From Roseococcus pinisoli (GTDB taxonomy: Bacteria; Pseudomonadota; Alphaproteobacteria; Acetobacterales; Acetobacteraceae), in assembly GCF_018413645.1 (NCBI RefSeq), contig NZ_JAHCDA010000004.1, positions 62,001 through 126,000 of the forward strand: a DNA stretch of 64,000 bases. The letters run 5' to 3'. The first letter of the stretch is position 1; each line of letters begins with the position of its first letter. The notes beneath the pieces are model-generated. The model saw nothing but the letters and a program-made list of their open reading frames with translations. It did not search any database and was not told the origin of the DNA. This document shows positions 1 through 9,341 of the stretch, piece by piece. The position numbers and the translations under genes were made by a program.

Positions 1-1
1 C

Positions 2-1035
<1,034 letters not shown>

Positions 1036-1036
<1 letters not shown>

Positions 1037-1725
1037 TGGACCTGCCCCTGCCATTAAGTGAGGCCGACGCGGCCACCAGCCTCGTCATGGCGCTGCCCAA
1101 GGGCCGCATCCTCTCCGAGCTGAAGCCTGTGCTGGCTCGCGTCGGCATCGTCCCCGCCGCGGATTTCGAGGATGAGGACAGCCGCCGCCTGCGCTTCGAG
1201 ACGAACCACGCCGGGCTCGACGTCGTGCGCGTGCGGCCCTTCGACGTCGCGACCTTCGTCGCCCATGGCGCCGCGCATATCGGCGTCTGCGGCGCCGACG
1301 TGCTGATGGAATACGAGACCGACCAGATCTACGCGCCGCTCGACCTCGGCATCGGCCGCTGCCGCATCTCGGTCGCGGAGCAGGTGGCGACGGCGGGGCA
1401 GGACGATGCCTCGCGCTGGTCGCGCATTGCGGTGGCCACGAAGTATCCCAACATCGCCCGCCGCCACTTCTCCGCGCGCGGCATCCAGGCGGAGGTCGTG
1501 CACCTCAACGGCGCCATGGAGCTGGCCCCCTCGCTGGGCATCTCGCGCGTCATCGTGGACCTGGTGCAGACGGGCTCCACGCTGAAGGCCAATGGCCTCG
1601 TGGAGACGGAGGTGATCGCGGGCGTCACCTCGCGCCTCATCGTGAACCGCACGGCGCTGAAGACGCGGCCCGAGGAGATCGCGGGCTGGATCGCGCGCTT
1701 CCGCGCCGCCCTCGCCGCGGCCTGA
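1036..1725 (+). CDS. hisG: ATP phosphoribosyltransferase, short form
   Basis: Catalyses the first step of histidine synthesis, joining ATP and PRPP to phosphoribosyl-ATP. At 229 residues it is the short form (HisG-S), which lacks the C-terminal histidine-binding regulatory domain and in known organisms needs HisZ as partner; no hisZ lies in this window. Visible family motifs are ALPKGRILSEL near residue 18, the GVCGADVLMEY block, and the PRPP-binding region around DLVQTGSTLKANGLVE. The ATG overlaps the murA stop by one base (TGATG) and hisD follows after two bases, giving a compact murA-hisG-hisD run. A later Met at residue 18 could also start the protein, but the coupling to murA favours the first. 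Confidence 0.95.
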
Positions 1726-1727
1726 GC

Positions 1728-3035
1728 ATGGAAATCCTCTCCACGGCCCAGGCCGATTTCGAGCCGCGCTTCCAGGCGCTGCTGGACGATGCGCGCGAGA
1801 CGACCGCGCGCGTGGACGGCGCCGTCTCGGCCATCATCGGCGAGGTCCGCGCCGAGGGCGACGCCGCGCTGCTGCGCCTGACCTCCCGCTTCGACGGCTG
1901 GGCGCCGGAGGGCGTCGCGGCACTCCGCGTCACGCCCCAGCAGATCGACGCCGCCGTCGCCTCCATCGAGCCTGGGCTGATGCAGGCGCTCGACACCGCC
2001 GCCACGCGCATCGAGGCCTTTCATCGCGCGCAGCTGCCTGCCGACATCGACCTTCCCGGCACGGACGGCGTGGCGCTCGGCATGCGCTGGAACGCGCTCG
2101 ACGCCGTCGGCCTCTACGTGCCCGGCGGCAAGGCCGCCTACCCCTCCTCGGTGCTGATGAACGCGCTGCCGGCCCGCGTCGCGGGCGTGGAGCGCGTGGC
2201 CATGGTCGTCCCCACGCCCGGCGGGGCGCTGAACCCGCTGGTGCTCGCCGCGGCCAAGCGCGCGGGCGTGGCGGAGATCTGGCGCGTCGGCGGCGCACAG
2301 GCCGTGGCCGCGCTGGCCTGGGGGACGGAGAGCATCGCCCCGGTCGACCGCATCGTCGGCCCCGGCAATGCCTATGTGGCCGAGGCCAAGCGCCAGGTCT
2401 TCGGCCGCGTCGGCATCGACAGCATCGCCGGCCCTTCCGAGGTGCTGGTGCTGGCGGATGCGCGGAACGACCCCGCCCATGTGGCCATGGACCTGCTGGC
2501 CCAGGCCGAGCATGACGAGGCGGCGCAATCCATCCTCATCACCGACGACGCCGCCTTCGCGGAGGCGGTGATCCGTGAGGTCGAGAAGGCGCTCACCACC
2601 CTGCCCCGCCGCGCCATCGCCGGCGAGAGCTGGGCACGGCATGGCGCGGTGATCCTGGTGCGCGACTGGGACGAGGCCTGCGCCCTGGCCAACCGCCTGG
2701 CGCCCGAGCATCTGCAGATCATGCTGGACGACCCGCGGGCGGTCTTCGGCAAGATCCGGCACGCGGGCGCGGCCTTCCTCGGCCGACACACGCCCGAAGC
2801 GATCGGCGACTACGTGGCCGGGCCGAACCACGTGCTGCCCACCGGGCGCAGCAGCCGCTTCTCCTCGGGCCTGTCGGTCTTCGACTTCCTCAAGCGCACG
2901 ACCTGGGTGCAGGCCGAGCCGCATGGGCTGCGCGCGATCGGGCCGGCCGCGGTGCTGCTGGCCGAGGCCGAGGGGCTGGGCGCGCATGGCGCCAGCGTCC
3001 AGATCCGCCTGGACGAGATGCAGCTCCGCCGCTGA
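1728..3035 (+). CDS. hisD: Histidinol dehydrogenase
   Basis: Performs the last two oxidations of histidine synthesis (histidinol to histidine) with NAD and a catalytic zinc. The 435-residue length is normal for the family. Clear signatures are YVPGGKAAYPSSVLMNALPA, the GPGNAYVAEAKRQVFG loop, the IAGPSEVLVLAD block, AEHDEAAQS (zinc-ligand histidine), and EAIGDYVAGPNHVLPT carrying the conserved Asp and His. It starts two bases after the hisG stop. It converges on the cardiolipin synthase gene with only six bases between the stops, so transcription probably ends within or just past that gene. The long open frame antisense to hisD is a GC-skew artefact. Confidence 0.97.
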   Translation: MEILSTAQADFEPRFQALLDDARETTARVDGAVSAIIGEVRAEGDAALLRLTSRFDGWAPEGVAALRVTPQQIDAAVASIEPGLMQALDTAATRIEAFHRAQLPADIDLPGTDGVALGMRWNALDAVGLYVPGGKAAYPSSVLMNALPARVAGVERVAMVVPTPGGALNPLVLAAAKRAGVAEIWRVGGAQAVAALAWGTESIAPVDRIVGPGNAYVAEAKRQVFGRVGIDSIAGPSEVLVLADARNDPAHVAMDLLAQAEHDEAAQSILITDDAAFAEAVIREVEKALTTLPRRAIAGESWARHGAVILVRDWDEACALANRLAPEHLQIMLDDPRAVFGKIRHAGAAFLGRHTPEAIGDYVAGPNHVLPTGRSSRFSSGLSVFDFLKRTTWVQAEPHGLRAIGPAAVLLAEAEGLGAHGASVQIRLDEMQLRR

Positions 3036-3041
3036 GGGGCT

Positions 3042-4451
3042 CTACAGCAGCGGGCTGACCACCGCGACCGTGTTGTTCCAGAGCCGGCGCCAGGCCGGCC
3101 AGGCCGCGACCTCCTCGCGCGTCACCTCGCGGCTCGCGGCGATATAGGCCTCCTGCCGTGCACGCACCGCCGCCGTGGTCGCCGGGTCCTGCAGCAGGAT
3201 GTTGTTCTCGTAGTTCAGGTCGAAGCTGCGCCGGTCCATGTTGGCCGAGCCGATGAGCGTCACCTCGCCGTCCAGGGTCAGCGTCTTGGCGTGCAGCAGG
3301 CCGAGCGGATATTCCAGCAGCCGCACGCCCGCCGCCAGCAGGTCGGCGTAATAGCTGCGGCTCGCCGCCGCGACCGCCCAGTTGTCGTTGCGCGCGGGCA
3401 CCACCAGCGTGGTCGCGACGCCCCGGTGGCCGGCCGCGCAGAGCGCCGCCTGCAGCGGCCCGTTCGGCACGTAATAGGGCGTCGTCACCACCAGCTCCCG
3501 CCGGGCCGCGTAGATCAGCGTCTGGAAGATCTCGGGCATGGCGGAGTTGCGCTCGGTCGGGCCGCTGGCGATCACCTGCGCGGCGAAGCCCTCGCCCGAG
3601 CCTTCGCAGGCATCGCGCAGCAGGGCGCTGATGTCGTCCCCGCCCCAGCTCATCCAGTCGCTGGCGAAGAGGTGCTGGTTCTGCAGCGCGATCGGCCCCT
3701 CCAGGCGCATCATCGTGTCGACCCAGGGCGCGAAGCGCGGCTTCACGCGGAACTCCGGATCGGCGCAGTTCTGGCTGCCGCACCAGGTGATGCGGTTGTC
3801 GATGACGACGATCTTGCGGTGGTCCCGCAGGTCGATGCGGCCCTGCAGCGGACGCAACAGCGGGAAGCCCACGCGCAGCGCGCGGGCGAGGCGGACGCCG
3901 TCCCCCTCCATGGCCGCCCAGTGCGGGCTGCGCACCAGCGCGCGCGAGCCGATATCGTCCACCATCGCCCGGCAGGCCACGCCGCGACGGGCCGCGCGCC
4001 GCAGCGCCTCCACGACGCGCAGGCCGTTCCCGTCATCCAGCCAGATGTAGAAGAGGACGTGGACGTGGTCCGTCGCGGCGTCGATGTCGGCGACCAGCCC
4101 CACGATGGCGGCATTGGAATCCTCGGCCAGCCGCGCCGTGTTGCCGCCGACCGGGGGATAGCCGCTGATCGACCGGCCCGCGTGGAAAAGCTGCTCGTAG
4201 CGCGGGGGAACATCGGGCGCGGGATCGGAGACCGGCGGCGGCAGGGCTTCCAGCGCGAGCCGGACGCGGGCGGCGCGCCGGCGGCCGATGCTGGTCTCGC
4301 CCATCAGGAGATATCCGATCACCCCCACGACCGGCACGGCCAGCACCACGGCGACCCAGGAGATGCGCGAAGCGGGGTCCCGATGCGGCCGGAGCAGCAC
4401 CCGGATGATGGTGGCGATCTGGGTGGCGATGACGGAAAGGGCGAGAAGCAT
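3042..4451 (-). CDS. cls: Cardiolipin synthase (phospholipase D family)
   Basis: Membrane enzyme of the PLD superfamily that condenses two phosphatidylglycerols into cardiolipin. Two N-terminal transmembrane segments are visible (LLALSVIATQIATIIRVLL and ISWVAVVLAVPVVGVIGYLL), followed by two HKD half-sites: HRKIVVIDNRITWCGSQN in the middle and HAKTLTLDGEVTLIGSANMD near the C-terminus, then the family motif RRSFDLNYENN. I start the protein at the Met directly before the first membrane segment (469 aa), preceded by GAGGGA. An ATG 69 bases upstream (4520) is in frame but would add a polar tail unusual for the family. It stands alone, convergent with hisD and divergent from the SWIB gene. Confidence 0.93.
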   Translation of the reverse strand: MLLALSVIATQIATIIRVLLRPHRDPASRISWVAVVLAVPVVGVIGYLLMGETSIGRRRAARVRLALEALPPPVSDPAPDVPPRYEQLFHAGRSISGYPPVGGNTARLAEDSNAAIVGLVADIDAATDHVHVLFYIWLDDGNGLRVVEALRRAARRGVACRAMVDDIGSRALVRSPHWAAMEGDGVRLARALRVGFPLLRPLQGRIDLRDHRKIVVIDNRITWCGSQNCADPEFRVKPRFAPWVDTMMRLEGPIALQNQHLFASDWMSWGGDDISALLRDACEGSGEGFAAQVIASGPTERNSAMPEIFQTLIYAARRELVVTTPYYVPNGPLQAALCAAGHRGVATTLVVPARNDNWAVAAASRSYYADLLAAGVRLLEYPLGLLHAKTLTLDGEVTLIGSANMDRRSFDLNYENNILLQDPATTAAVRARQEAYIAASREVTREEVAAWPAWRRLWNNTVAVVSPLL

Positions 4452-4644
4452 TCCCTCAATCGTGGCCCGAAATGACCGCGCGGGCGAATTCAATTGCCGT
4501 TCCGCTGCGCTCAGGTCCACGATTTCCGCCGCGAATCGAGGAGATGGCCTTCTCGCGGCGCGTGAAACGGTGGCATTCCCGGGGCGTTAGCGACCCTGGA
4601 GCCGGGGAGTGAACGGCGCCATCCCAACCAACCGGAGCGACTCG

Positions 4645-4980
4645 ATGCCCAGCAAGACGCCTGAGAAGAAGCCGACCGCGAAGTCGGCGGCCGCGGCAAC
4701 CTCCACCAAAGCGGACGATAAGAAGGCCGCGCCGAGCAAGCCCAACGCCCTGCAGCAGCCGCTCACGCCTTCGGCCGAACTCGGCGCCGTCGTCGGAACG
4801 GCGAAGATCGCCCGCGGCGAAGTGGTCAGCAAGATGTGGGAGTACATCAAGGCCCACAACCTGCAGAACCCTGAGAACAAGCGGGAAATCCTGGCCGACG
4901 ACAAGCTCAAGAAGGTCTTCGGCAAGGACAAGGTCACCATGTTCGAGATGAACAAGTACCTCTCCGCCCATCTGAAGTAG
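4645..4980 (+). CDS. SWIB/MDM2-domain protein
   Basis: Small basic protein of 111 residues with a Lys/Ala-rich N-terminal tail (residues 1-35, KTPEKKPTAKSAAAATSTKA) and a C-terminal SWIB/MDM2 fold. The latter is recognisable from ALQQPLTPSAELGAVVG, KMWEYIKAHNLQNPENKREI and FEMNKYLSAHLK. SWIB domains in chlamydiae and plants are thought to act on chromatin or DNA topology; the bacterial role is unsettled, so DNA association is an inference from the basic tail. The start at 4645 has GGAG eight bases upstream; an in-frame ATG at 4609 has no comparable site. A strong hairpin follows the stop. Confidence 0.88.
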   Translation: MPSKTPEKKPTAKSAAAATSTKADDKKAAPSKPNALQQPLTPSAELGAVVGTAKIARGEVVSKMWEYIKAHNLQNPENKREILADDKLKKVFGKDKVTMFEMNKYLSAHLK

Positions 4981-4986
4981 TCGAAT

Positions 4987-5010
4987 GCCCCCGGCCGCGC
5001 GGCCGGGGGC
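4987..5010. terminator. GC-rich hairpin between convergent genes
   Basis: Perfect inverted repeat, arms GCCCCCGGCC/GGCCGGGGGC around GCGC, between the SWIB gene and the convergent small exported protein. It has no T-run on either side, so it may act as a bidirectional barrier or rely on Rho. Confidence 0.6.
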
Positions 5011-5028
5011 AATCTGGCCCTGCGGCGC

Positions 5029-5505
5029 CTATCGGCGGGCGCAGCGCTCGACGATGGTGCCGCCCGCGGGCTCGGTCAGCACGGTGCGGGCATTGGCCAG
5101 CGGGAATTCCTGCCGCCAGTTGAGTTCCGGAATCTCGGCGACGAAGCTACGGGCGTTGCTCGCCGAAATGGCCTGAGCGGCCTGGATCACGCTCGCATCC
5201 CGGTTCGCCACGCCGTTCAGCAGCGGCATGGAGAGGCTCTGCCCGTCGACCACGAGCTGCAGGGTCTTGGGCCCGTCCAGCGAGCGGCCATGGGCTTCGA
5301 CGGAGATCGACGCTCCCTGCTGGAACTCGGCATTCGAGCAGTTGAACGCGACATAGGACTGGTCGGGCGAGCGGATCATCGCTTGCAGCACGCCCTGGCC
5401 GTAGCCGGTGGCCCACTGATAGGACAGAGGCTGTTGCTGCTGCGCCAGCGCGCCGCCGGAAATGGCGCAGAGCGCGCCCAGTGCCAAAAGTGCCTTGCGG
5501 GCCAT
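5029..5505 (-). CDS. Small exported protein of unknown function
   Basis: 158 residues with a clear Sec signal peptide, MARKALLALGALCAISGGALA, cleaved before a Gln-rich stretch, so the mature protein is periplasmic. The rest is a soluble, mostly beta-type sequence with one early Cys (FNCSNAEF) and one at the end (VERCARR), which could pair as a disulfide. I do not recognise the family. The ATG at 5505 is preceded by AAGGGA at good spacing; the frame stays open much further upstream but without coding character. It is monocistronic, convergent with the SWIB gene. The 131 bases between it and the molybdenum hydroxylase stop show nothing recognisable. Confidence 0.75.
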   Translation of the reverse strand: MARKALLALGALCAISGGALAQQQQPLSYQWATGYGQGVLQAMIRSPDQSYVAFNCSNAEFQQGASISVEAHGRSLDGPKTLQLVVDGQSLSMPLLNGVANRDASVIQAAQAISASNARSFVAEIPELNWRQEFPLANARTVLTEPAGGTIVERCARR

Positions 5506-5636
5506 GGTTTTATCCCTTCGTTCGGATTCTGCTTCGTGACATTGAATGCAGAAGCCACCCGAAGGGTTGCCCGCCGCCCGACGGAGGGACCGCGCCCGGT
5601 ACTTCCCCTGACGCGGCCCGACCGTGGTCGCGGCCG

Positions 5637-7835
5637 TCAGCTGCTCTGCGCCGCCGCCCGGAACTTGGCGGGCAGGAAGGGCACCGAGCGCAGCCGCACG
5701 CCGGTCGCGTCGAAGACCGCGTTCGACACCGCCGAAGGCACGATCGCGGCCGAGGGCTCGCCCGCGCCCCAAGGCACCTCAGCGGGGCGGTCGATGAGCT
5801 CGATCTCGATCCGGGGCACCTCCGGGAAGGCGATGACGCGATAGCTGCCCCAGTCAAGGCTGGTCACCGCGCCACGGTCGAAGGTGATTTCCTCGAACAG
5901 GGTGCGGCTGAGCGTGTGGATGATATTGCCCTCCACCTGCGACCGCACGCCGTCGGGATTGATGATCTGGCCGCAGTCATGCGCGCAGAAGAAGCGCGTG
6001 ACGCGAATCTCCCCGCTGTTGCGGTTGACCGACACCTCAGCGACCCCGGCCACATAGGTGCGGACGAGCTCGTATTTGCAGTAGGTCACGCCCCGGCCGG
6101 TCACCCATTCGCCGGAGATGTCGCGCTGCGGGCTCGGGCGCTTCTGCCAGTTGGCCAGGCGCGCCACGCGCTCCAGCACCTCCCGCCCGCGCGCCTCGTC
6201 CGGTGGAAGCAGCCGCAACCGGTAGTCGATGGGGTCCACCTTCGCCTCGGCGGCGCATTCGTCGAGGAAGGCCTCGTTCGCGAAGGTGTTCTGCATGCGC
6301 CCGGGCGTGCGGATCCAGCTCGGCCGAAACGGCGTGGTCTCGAGCCGCCGGCAGGTCGTCTTCACCGCCGGCAGCGCATAGGGCAGCGCGAGGTTGTGGA
6401 CGATGTTGCCCGGACTCAGCAGCGATTCCCGCGGTGCCCCGGCCAGCTCGGCTGCCGTGAGATCGACATTGCCGCCGGCGCCCTTCGGGATGAAGGCCTC
6501 GCTTTCCCAGCCGAGGATGCTTCCCGAGGCATCCAGCCCCGCGCGGAGATCCACCAGATGCGGCGGGCCCTTGGGGTCCCAGCCATGCTCGTCGGCCCGC
6601 ATCCATTGCACGCGGACCGGCCGGCCCACGGCCTTGGCCAGCATCGCCGCATCGGCCGCCGCATCCTCGTGGCCGTTGCGCCCGTAGCAGCCGGCGCCCT
6701 CGACATAGATGCAGCGCACCGCCTCCGCCGGAATGGCGAGCATCAGGGCGAGCTGCTTGCGGAGATTGTGCGTCGCCTGGCTGGCCGACCATGTCGTCAG
6801 CCGGCCATCCTTGAACTCGGCCACCGCGCAGGAGGGGCCCATGGAGCCATGGGTGTGGATGGCGAAGTCGTAGGTCGCGGAAAGCCGCTTCGGCGCGCCG
6901 GCCAGACCCGCCGCCGCATCGCCGCGCTCCTGCGTCACCTGCGTCTGCGCGACCGGGGTGGCGCGGACATGCTCCCAGATCTTCGCCTGGTCCGGCAGGG
7001 CCTCCCAGGCGGACCAGCGCACCTTCAGCTCTCGCGCGGCCCGGACGGCCGACCATTCGTCCTCGGCGACCACACCGACGAAGGCGCCCTGGTGCACGAC
7101 CCGCACGATGCCCGGGATATGGGCGATGCTGGCCTCGTCCACCGCCTCGGCCGTGGCGCCCATCTGCGGCGGCCGGATGGGGCGGCCATGCAGCATGCCC
7201 TCCCGCCGGACGTCATGCACATAGACCGGCCGGCCGAAGACCTTGTCCGGGATGTCCACGCGTGGCACGGCCTGGCCGACGACCCGCCTGGCCCCCGGCG
7301 CCTTGATGGGCGCGGCGGTGTCCACCTTCATCTCGAGCCCGCCGGCACGGACGAGCTCCCCGTAGGAGACGCGGCCGGAGGGGCCGATGACCACGCCTTC
7401 CTCCACCCGCAGGGCCGCGACGGGCGCGCCGAGCCGCCCGGCCGCCCGCGTCAGCAGCTCGCGCCGGGCCGTGGCCGAGGCGGCACGCAGCGCCACGCCG
7501 GCCACCTGGATGGAGAGCGAACCATAGGTCGGCCCCTGATCCGGCGTCAGCGCCGTATCGCCCTCGACGACGCCGACGCGCGCCAGCGGTACATCCAGCT
7601 CCTCGGCAGCGATCTGCATGAAGCCCGTGCGGATGCCGGTGCCGAGATCGACCTTGCCGACGAAGACCGTGACCTTGCCCTCCGGATCGATGGCCAGGAA
7701 CGAGGCGACCTCGTCCGCCGCCACCGGCTTTTCCGTCCAGGCCGAGGCCGGGCGAGGCAGGCCCGCCGCGAAGCCGACGATCAGGGCCCCGCCGGCATTG
7801 AGCCAGGAGCGGCGGTCCATGTGGATGGCGTTCAT
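5637..7835 (-). CDS. Molybdopterin-binding subunit, xanthine dehydrogenase family (IorB-like)
   Basis: Large catalytic subunit of a periplasmic-type molybdenum hydroxylase, 732 residues, resembling the beta subunit of isoquinoline 1-oxidoreductase. The N-terminus has a twin-arginine-like leader (MDRRSWLNAGGALIVGFAAG), typical of IorB-type subunits. Further on are GKVDLGTGIRTGFMQIAAEE, GGNVDLTAAELAG, the C-terminal molybdenum-site block FFCAHDCGQIINPDGVRSQV and WGAGEPSAAIVPSAVSNAVF with the family's catalytic Glu. It follows the [2Fe-2S] subunit by 12 bases, one operon. The substrate cannot be told from sequence; N-heterocycles or aldehydes are typical for the family. No cofactor-insertion gene or cytochrome partner is adjacent. 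Confidence 0.9.
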   Translation of the reverse strand: MNAIHMDRRSWLNAGGALIVGFAAGLPRPASAWTEKPVAADEVASFLAIDPEGKVTVFVGKVDLGTGIRTGFMQIAAEELDVPLARVGVVEGDTALTPDQGPTYGSLSIQVAGVALRAASATARRELLTRAAGRLGAPVAALRVEEGVVIGPSGRVSYGELVRAGGLEMKVDTAAPIKAPGARRVVGQAVPRVDIPDKVFGRPVYVHDVRREGMLHGRPIRPPQMGATAEAVDEASIAHIPGIVRVVHQGAFVGVVAEDEWSAVRAARELKVRWSAWEALPDQAKIWEHVRATPVAQTQVTQERGDAAAGLAGAPKRLSATYDFAIHTHGSMGPSCAVAEFKDGRLTTWSASQATHNLRKQLALMLAIPAEAVRCIYVEGAGCYGRNGHEDAAADAAMLAKAVGRPVRVQWMRADEHGWDPKGPPHLVDLRAGLDASGSILGWESEAFIPKGAGGNVDLTAAELAGAPRESLLSPGNIVHNLALPYALPAVKTTCRRLETTPFRPSWIRTPGRMQNTFANEAFLDECAAEAKVDPIDYRLRLLPPDEARGREVLERVARLANWQKRPSPQRDISGEWVTGRGVTYCKYELVRTYVAGVAEVSVNRNSGEIRVTRFFCAHDCGQIINPDGVRSQVEGNIIHTLSRTLFEEITFDRGAVTSLDWGSYRVIAFPEVPRIEIELIDRPAEVPWGAGEPSAAIVPSAVSNAVFDATGVRLRSVPFLPAKFRAAAQSS

Positions 7836-7848
7836 CTGCCCGCCCCCC

Positions 7849-8316
7849 TCAGCCCTGCGCCGCGGCGCGCATCACGGCGGCCACGACGCGCGGATGGGTG
7901 CCGCATCGACAGATGTTGTTGGCCAGTTCCTCGCGCACCTGGTCCTCGGTGGGCCGCGGCGTGCGGACCAGCAGCGCCGCCGACTGCATGATCATGCCGT
8001 TGGCGCAGTAGCCGCACTGCACCGCCTGCTCGGCGATGAAGGCCTGCTGCAGCCGGTGCGGGCTCGCCGGCGTGCCCAGCCCCTCGAGCGTCACGATGGC
8101 CCTTCCCTCGACGGCGGAGACCGGGGTGACGCAGCTGCGCGCGGCCTCGCCGTCCAGATGCACCGTGCAGGCGCCGCATTGGCCGAGGCCGCAGCCGAAA
8201 TGCGGCCCGCTCAGCCCCAGCTGGTTGCGCAGCGCGTAGAGCAGCGGCATGTCGGGGTCGTCGAAGGTGACGGTGGTGGCGCGACCATTGACGGTCATGG
8301 CCAGTGTCTGGCTCAT
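7849..8316 (-). CDS. [2Fe-2S]-binding subunit of molybdenum hydroxylase (IorA-like)
   Basis: 155-residue electron-transfer subunit. The N-terminal plant-ferredoxin-type cluster site is HFGCGLGQCGACTVHLDG with its fourth Cys in ARSCVTPV. The second, all-helical cluster domain has QCGYCANGMIMQ and NNICRCGTHPRV. Eight cluster cysteines are thus present, as in CoxS/IorA-type subunits. It is the first gene of the two-gene operon with the molybdopterin subunit. The GGAGGAAAACG before the ATG gives a good ribosome site. The 198 bases upstream, shared with divergent infA, contain no further gene. Confidence 0.93.
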   Translation of the reverse strand: MSQTLAMTVNGRATTVTFDDPDMPLLYALRNQLGLSGPHFGCGLGQCGACTVHLDGEAARSCVTPVSAVEGRAIVTLEGLGTPASPHRLQQAFIAEQAVQCGYCANGMIMQSAALLVRTPRPTEDQVREELANNICRCGTHPRVVAAVMRAAAQG

Positions 8317-8514
8317 CGTTTTCCTCCTGGCGCCGTTGGTTCGGCAGCGCGGTGAAGGCGATATTCAGCGCCGCACCGCCTGCCGAAGCAACAGAAACGC
8401 GCCTCAAACTTGACCTTATGGGGTGGAGAGCGCATTTCACGCCTGCCCGTGCCGGGGCCTGCCCGCGGCGCGATCCCGCGCGCCCGCGCAGTCTGCACCC
8501 TCGCAAGGATAAGA

Positions 8515-8733
8515 ATGTCGAAAGAGGATATGATCGAGTTCAGCGGCCAGGTCGTTGAACTTCTGCCCAACGCCATGTTCCGCGTGAAGCTCGACAACGA
8601 GCACATGGTTCTGGCCCACACCTCGGGGAAGATGCGCAAGAACCGCATCCGCGTCCTCGCGGGCGACCGCGTGAACGTCGAGATGACGCCTTACGACCTG
8701 ACCAAGGGTCGCATCACGTTCCGCTTCAAGTAA
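8515..8733 (+). CDS. infA: Translation initiation factor IF-1
   Basis: 72-residue OB-fold protein that binds the ribosomal A site during initiation. Sequence [20 protein letters not shown], then [39 protein letters not shown] and KGRITFRFK is canonical. The ATG at 8515 is preceded by AAGGA at six bases; the frame is open upstream to 8410 but without coding signal. Followed closely by maf, RNase E/G-like and yacG on the same strand, a gene order common in alphaproteobacteria. Confidence 0.98.
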   Translation: MSKEDMIEFSGQVVELLPNAMFRVKLDNEHMVLAHTSGKMRKNRIRVLAGDRVNVEMTPYDLTKGRITFRFK

Positions 8734-8747
8734 ACGGGCCGCCTCAG

Positions 8748-9335
8748 GTGACCGCGAGCGGGGAACGCCCGCCCCTGGTCCTGGCCTCGGCGAGCCCGCG
8801 CCGGGTCGAACTTCTCGCCCGCATCGGCGTGACGCCCGATCGGGTGGCCCCCACCGACATCGACGAAACGCCCCGCCGCGACGAACTGCCCCGCCAGCTG
8901 GCCGCGCGCCTTGCCGCGTCCAAGGCCGAGGCCGCCGCGCAGGCGGACGGGCTGGTGCTCGCCGCCGACACCGTGGTGGGCGTGGGCCGTCGCATCCTCG
9001 GCAAGCCGGCGGACGAGGCCGAGGCCGCGCGCTTCCTCAACCTCCTCTCGGGACGGCGGCACCAGGTGCATACCGGCGTGGTGCTGCGGCGCCCCGACGG
9101 GCGCCTCGGCAAGCGGCTGGTGACCACCGTGCTGGCTTTCCAACGGCTGACCGACCAGCAGATCGCGGCCTATGTCGCGGGCGGCGAATGGCGCGGCAAG
9201 GCGGGCGGCTATGCCCTGCAAGGATCGGCCGAGATGTTCGTGCGCTTTCTTTCCGGCAGTCATTCCAACGTGGTGGGCCTTCCCCTCTTCGAGACGGCGC
9301 AGCTCCTCCGGGGCTGCGGCTGGCTGCGGCCGTGA
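8748..9335 (+). CDS. maf: Maf-type nucleoside triphosphate pyrophosphatase
   Basis: Hydrolyses non-canonical or selected nucleoside triphosphates to the monophosphate; family members act on dTTP/UTP or modified pyrimidines, linked to septum control and pool cleaning. 195 residues with PLVLASASPRRVELLARIGV at the N-terminus, the LAADTVV motif (catalytic Asp) and GEWRGKAGGYALQGSAEMFV, whose GKAGGYALQG is diagnostic for the YhdE subgroup. Translation appears to begin at GTG, 8748, 14 bases after infA. Upstream context and tight packing suggest cotranscription through yacG. Confidence 0.94.
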   Translation: MTASGERPPLVLASASPRRVELLARIGVTPDRVAPTDIDETPRRDELPRQLAARLAASKAEAAAQADGLVLAADTVVGVGRRILGKPADEAEAARFLNLLSGRRHQVHTGVVLRRPDGRLGKRLVTTVLAFQRLTDQQIAAYVAGGEWRGKAGGYALQGSAEMFVRFLSGSHSNVVGLPLFETAQLLRGCGWLRP

Positions 9336-9341
9336 CCGGAC

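Noticed and set aside
1329-2987. 552-codon open frame antisense to hisD
   Set aside because: Composition of a GC-skew shadow (Arg/Gly/Asp/His-rich, no domain); hisD on the other strand is certain.
5481-7991. 836-codon open frame antisense to the molybdopterin subunit
   Set aside because: Low-complexity His/Arg/Asp content and no family motif; the minus-strand gene has full enzyme motifs.
8410-8438. Candidate infA promoter (TTGACC with a 17-base spacer)
   Set aside because: The -35 is good but the matching -10 (CATTTC) is poor; not reported as a feature.
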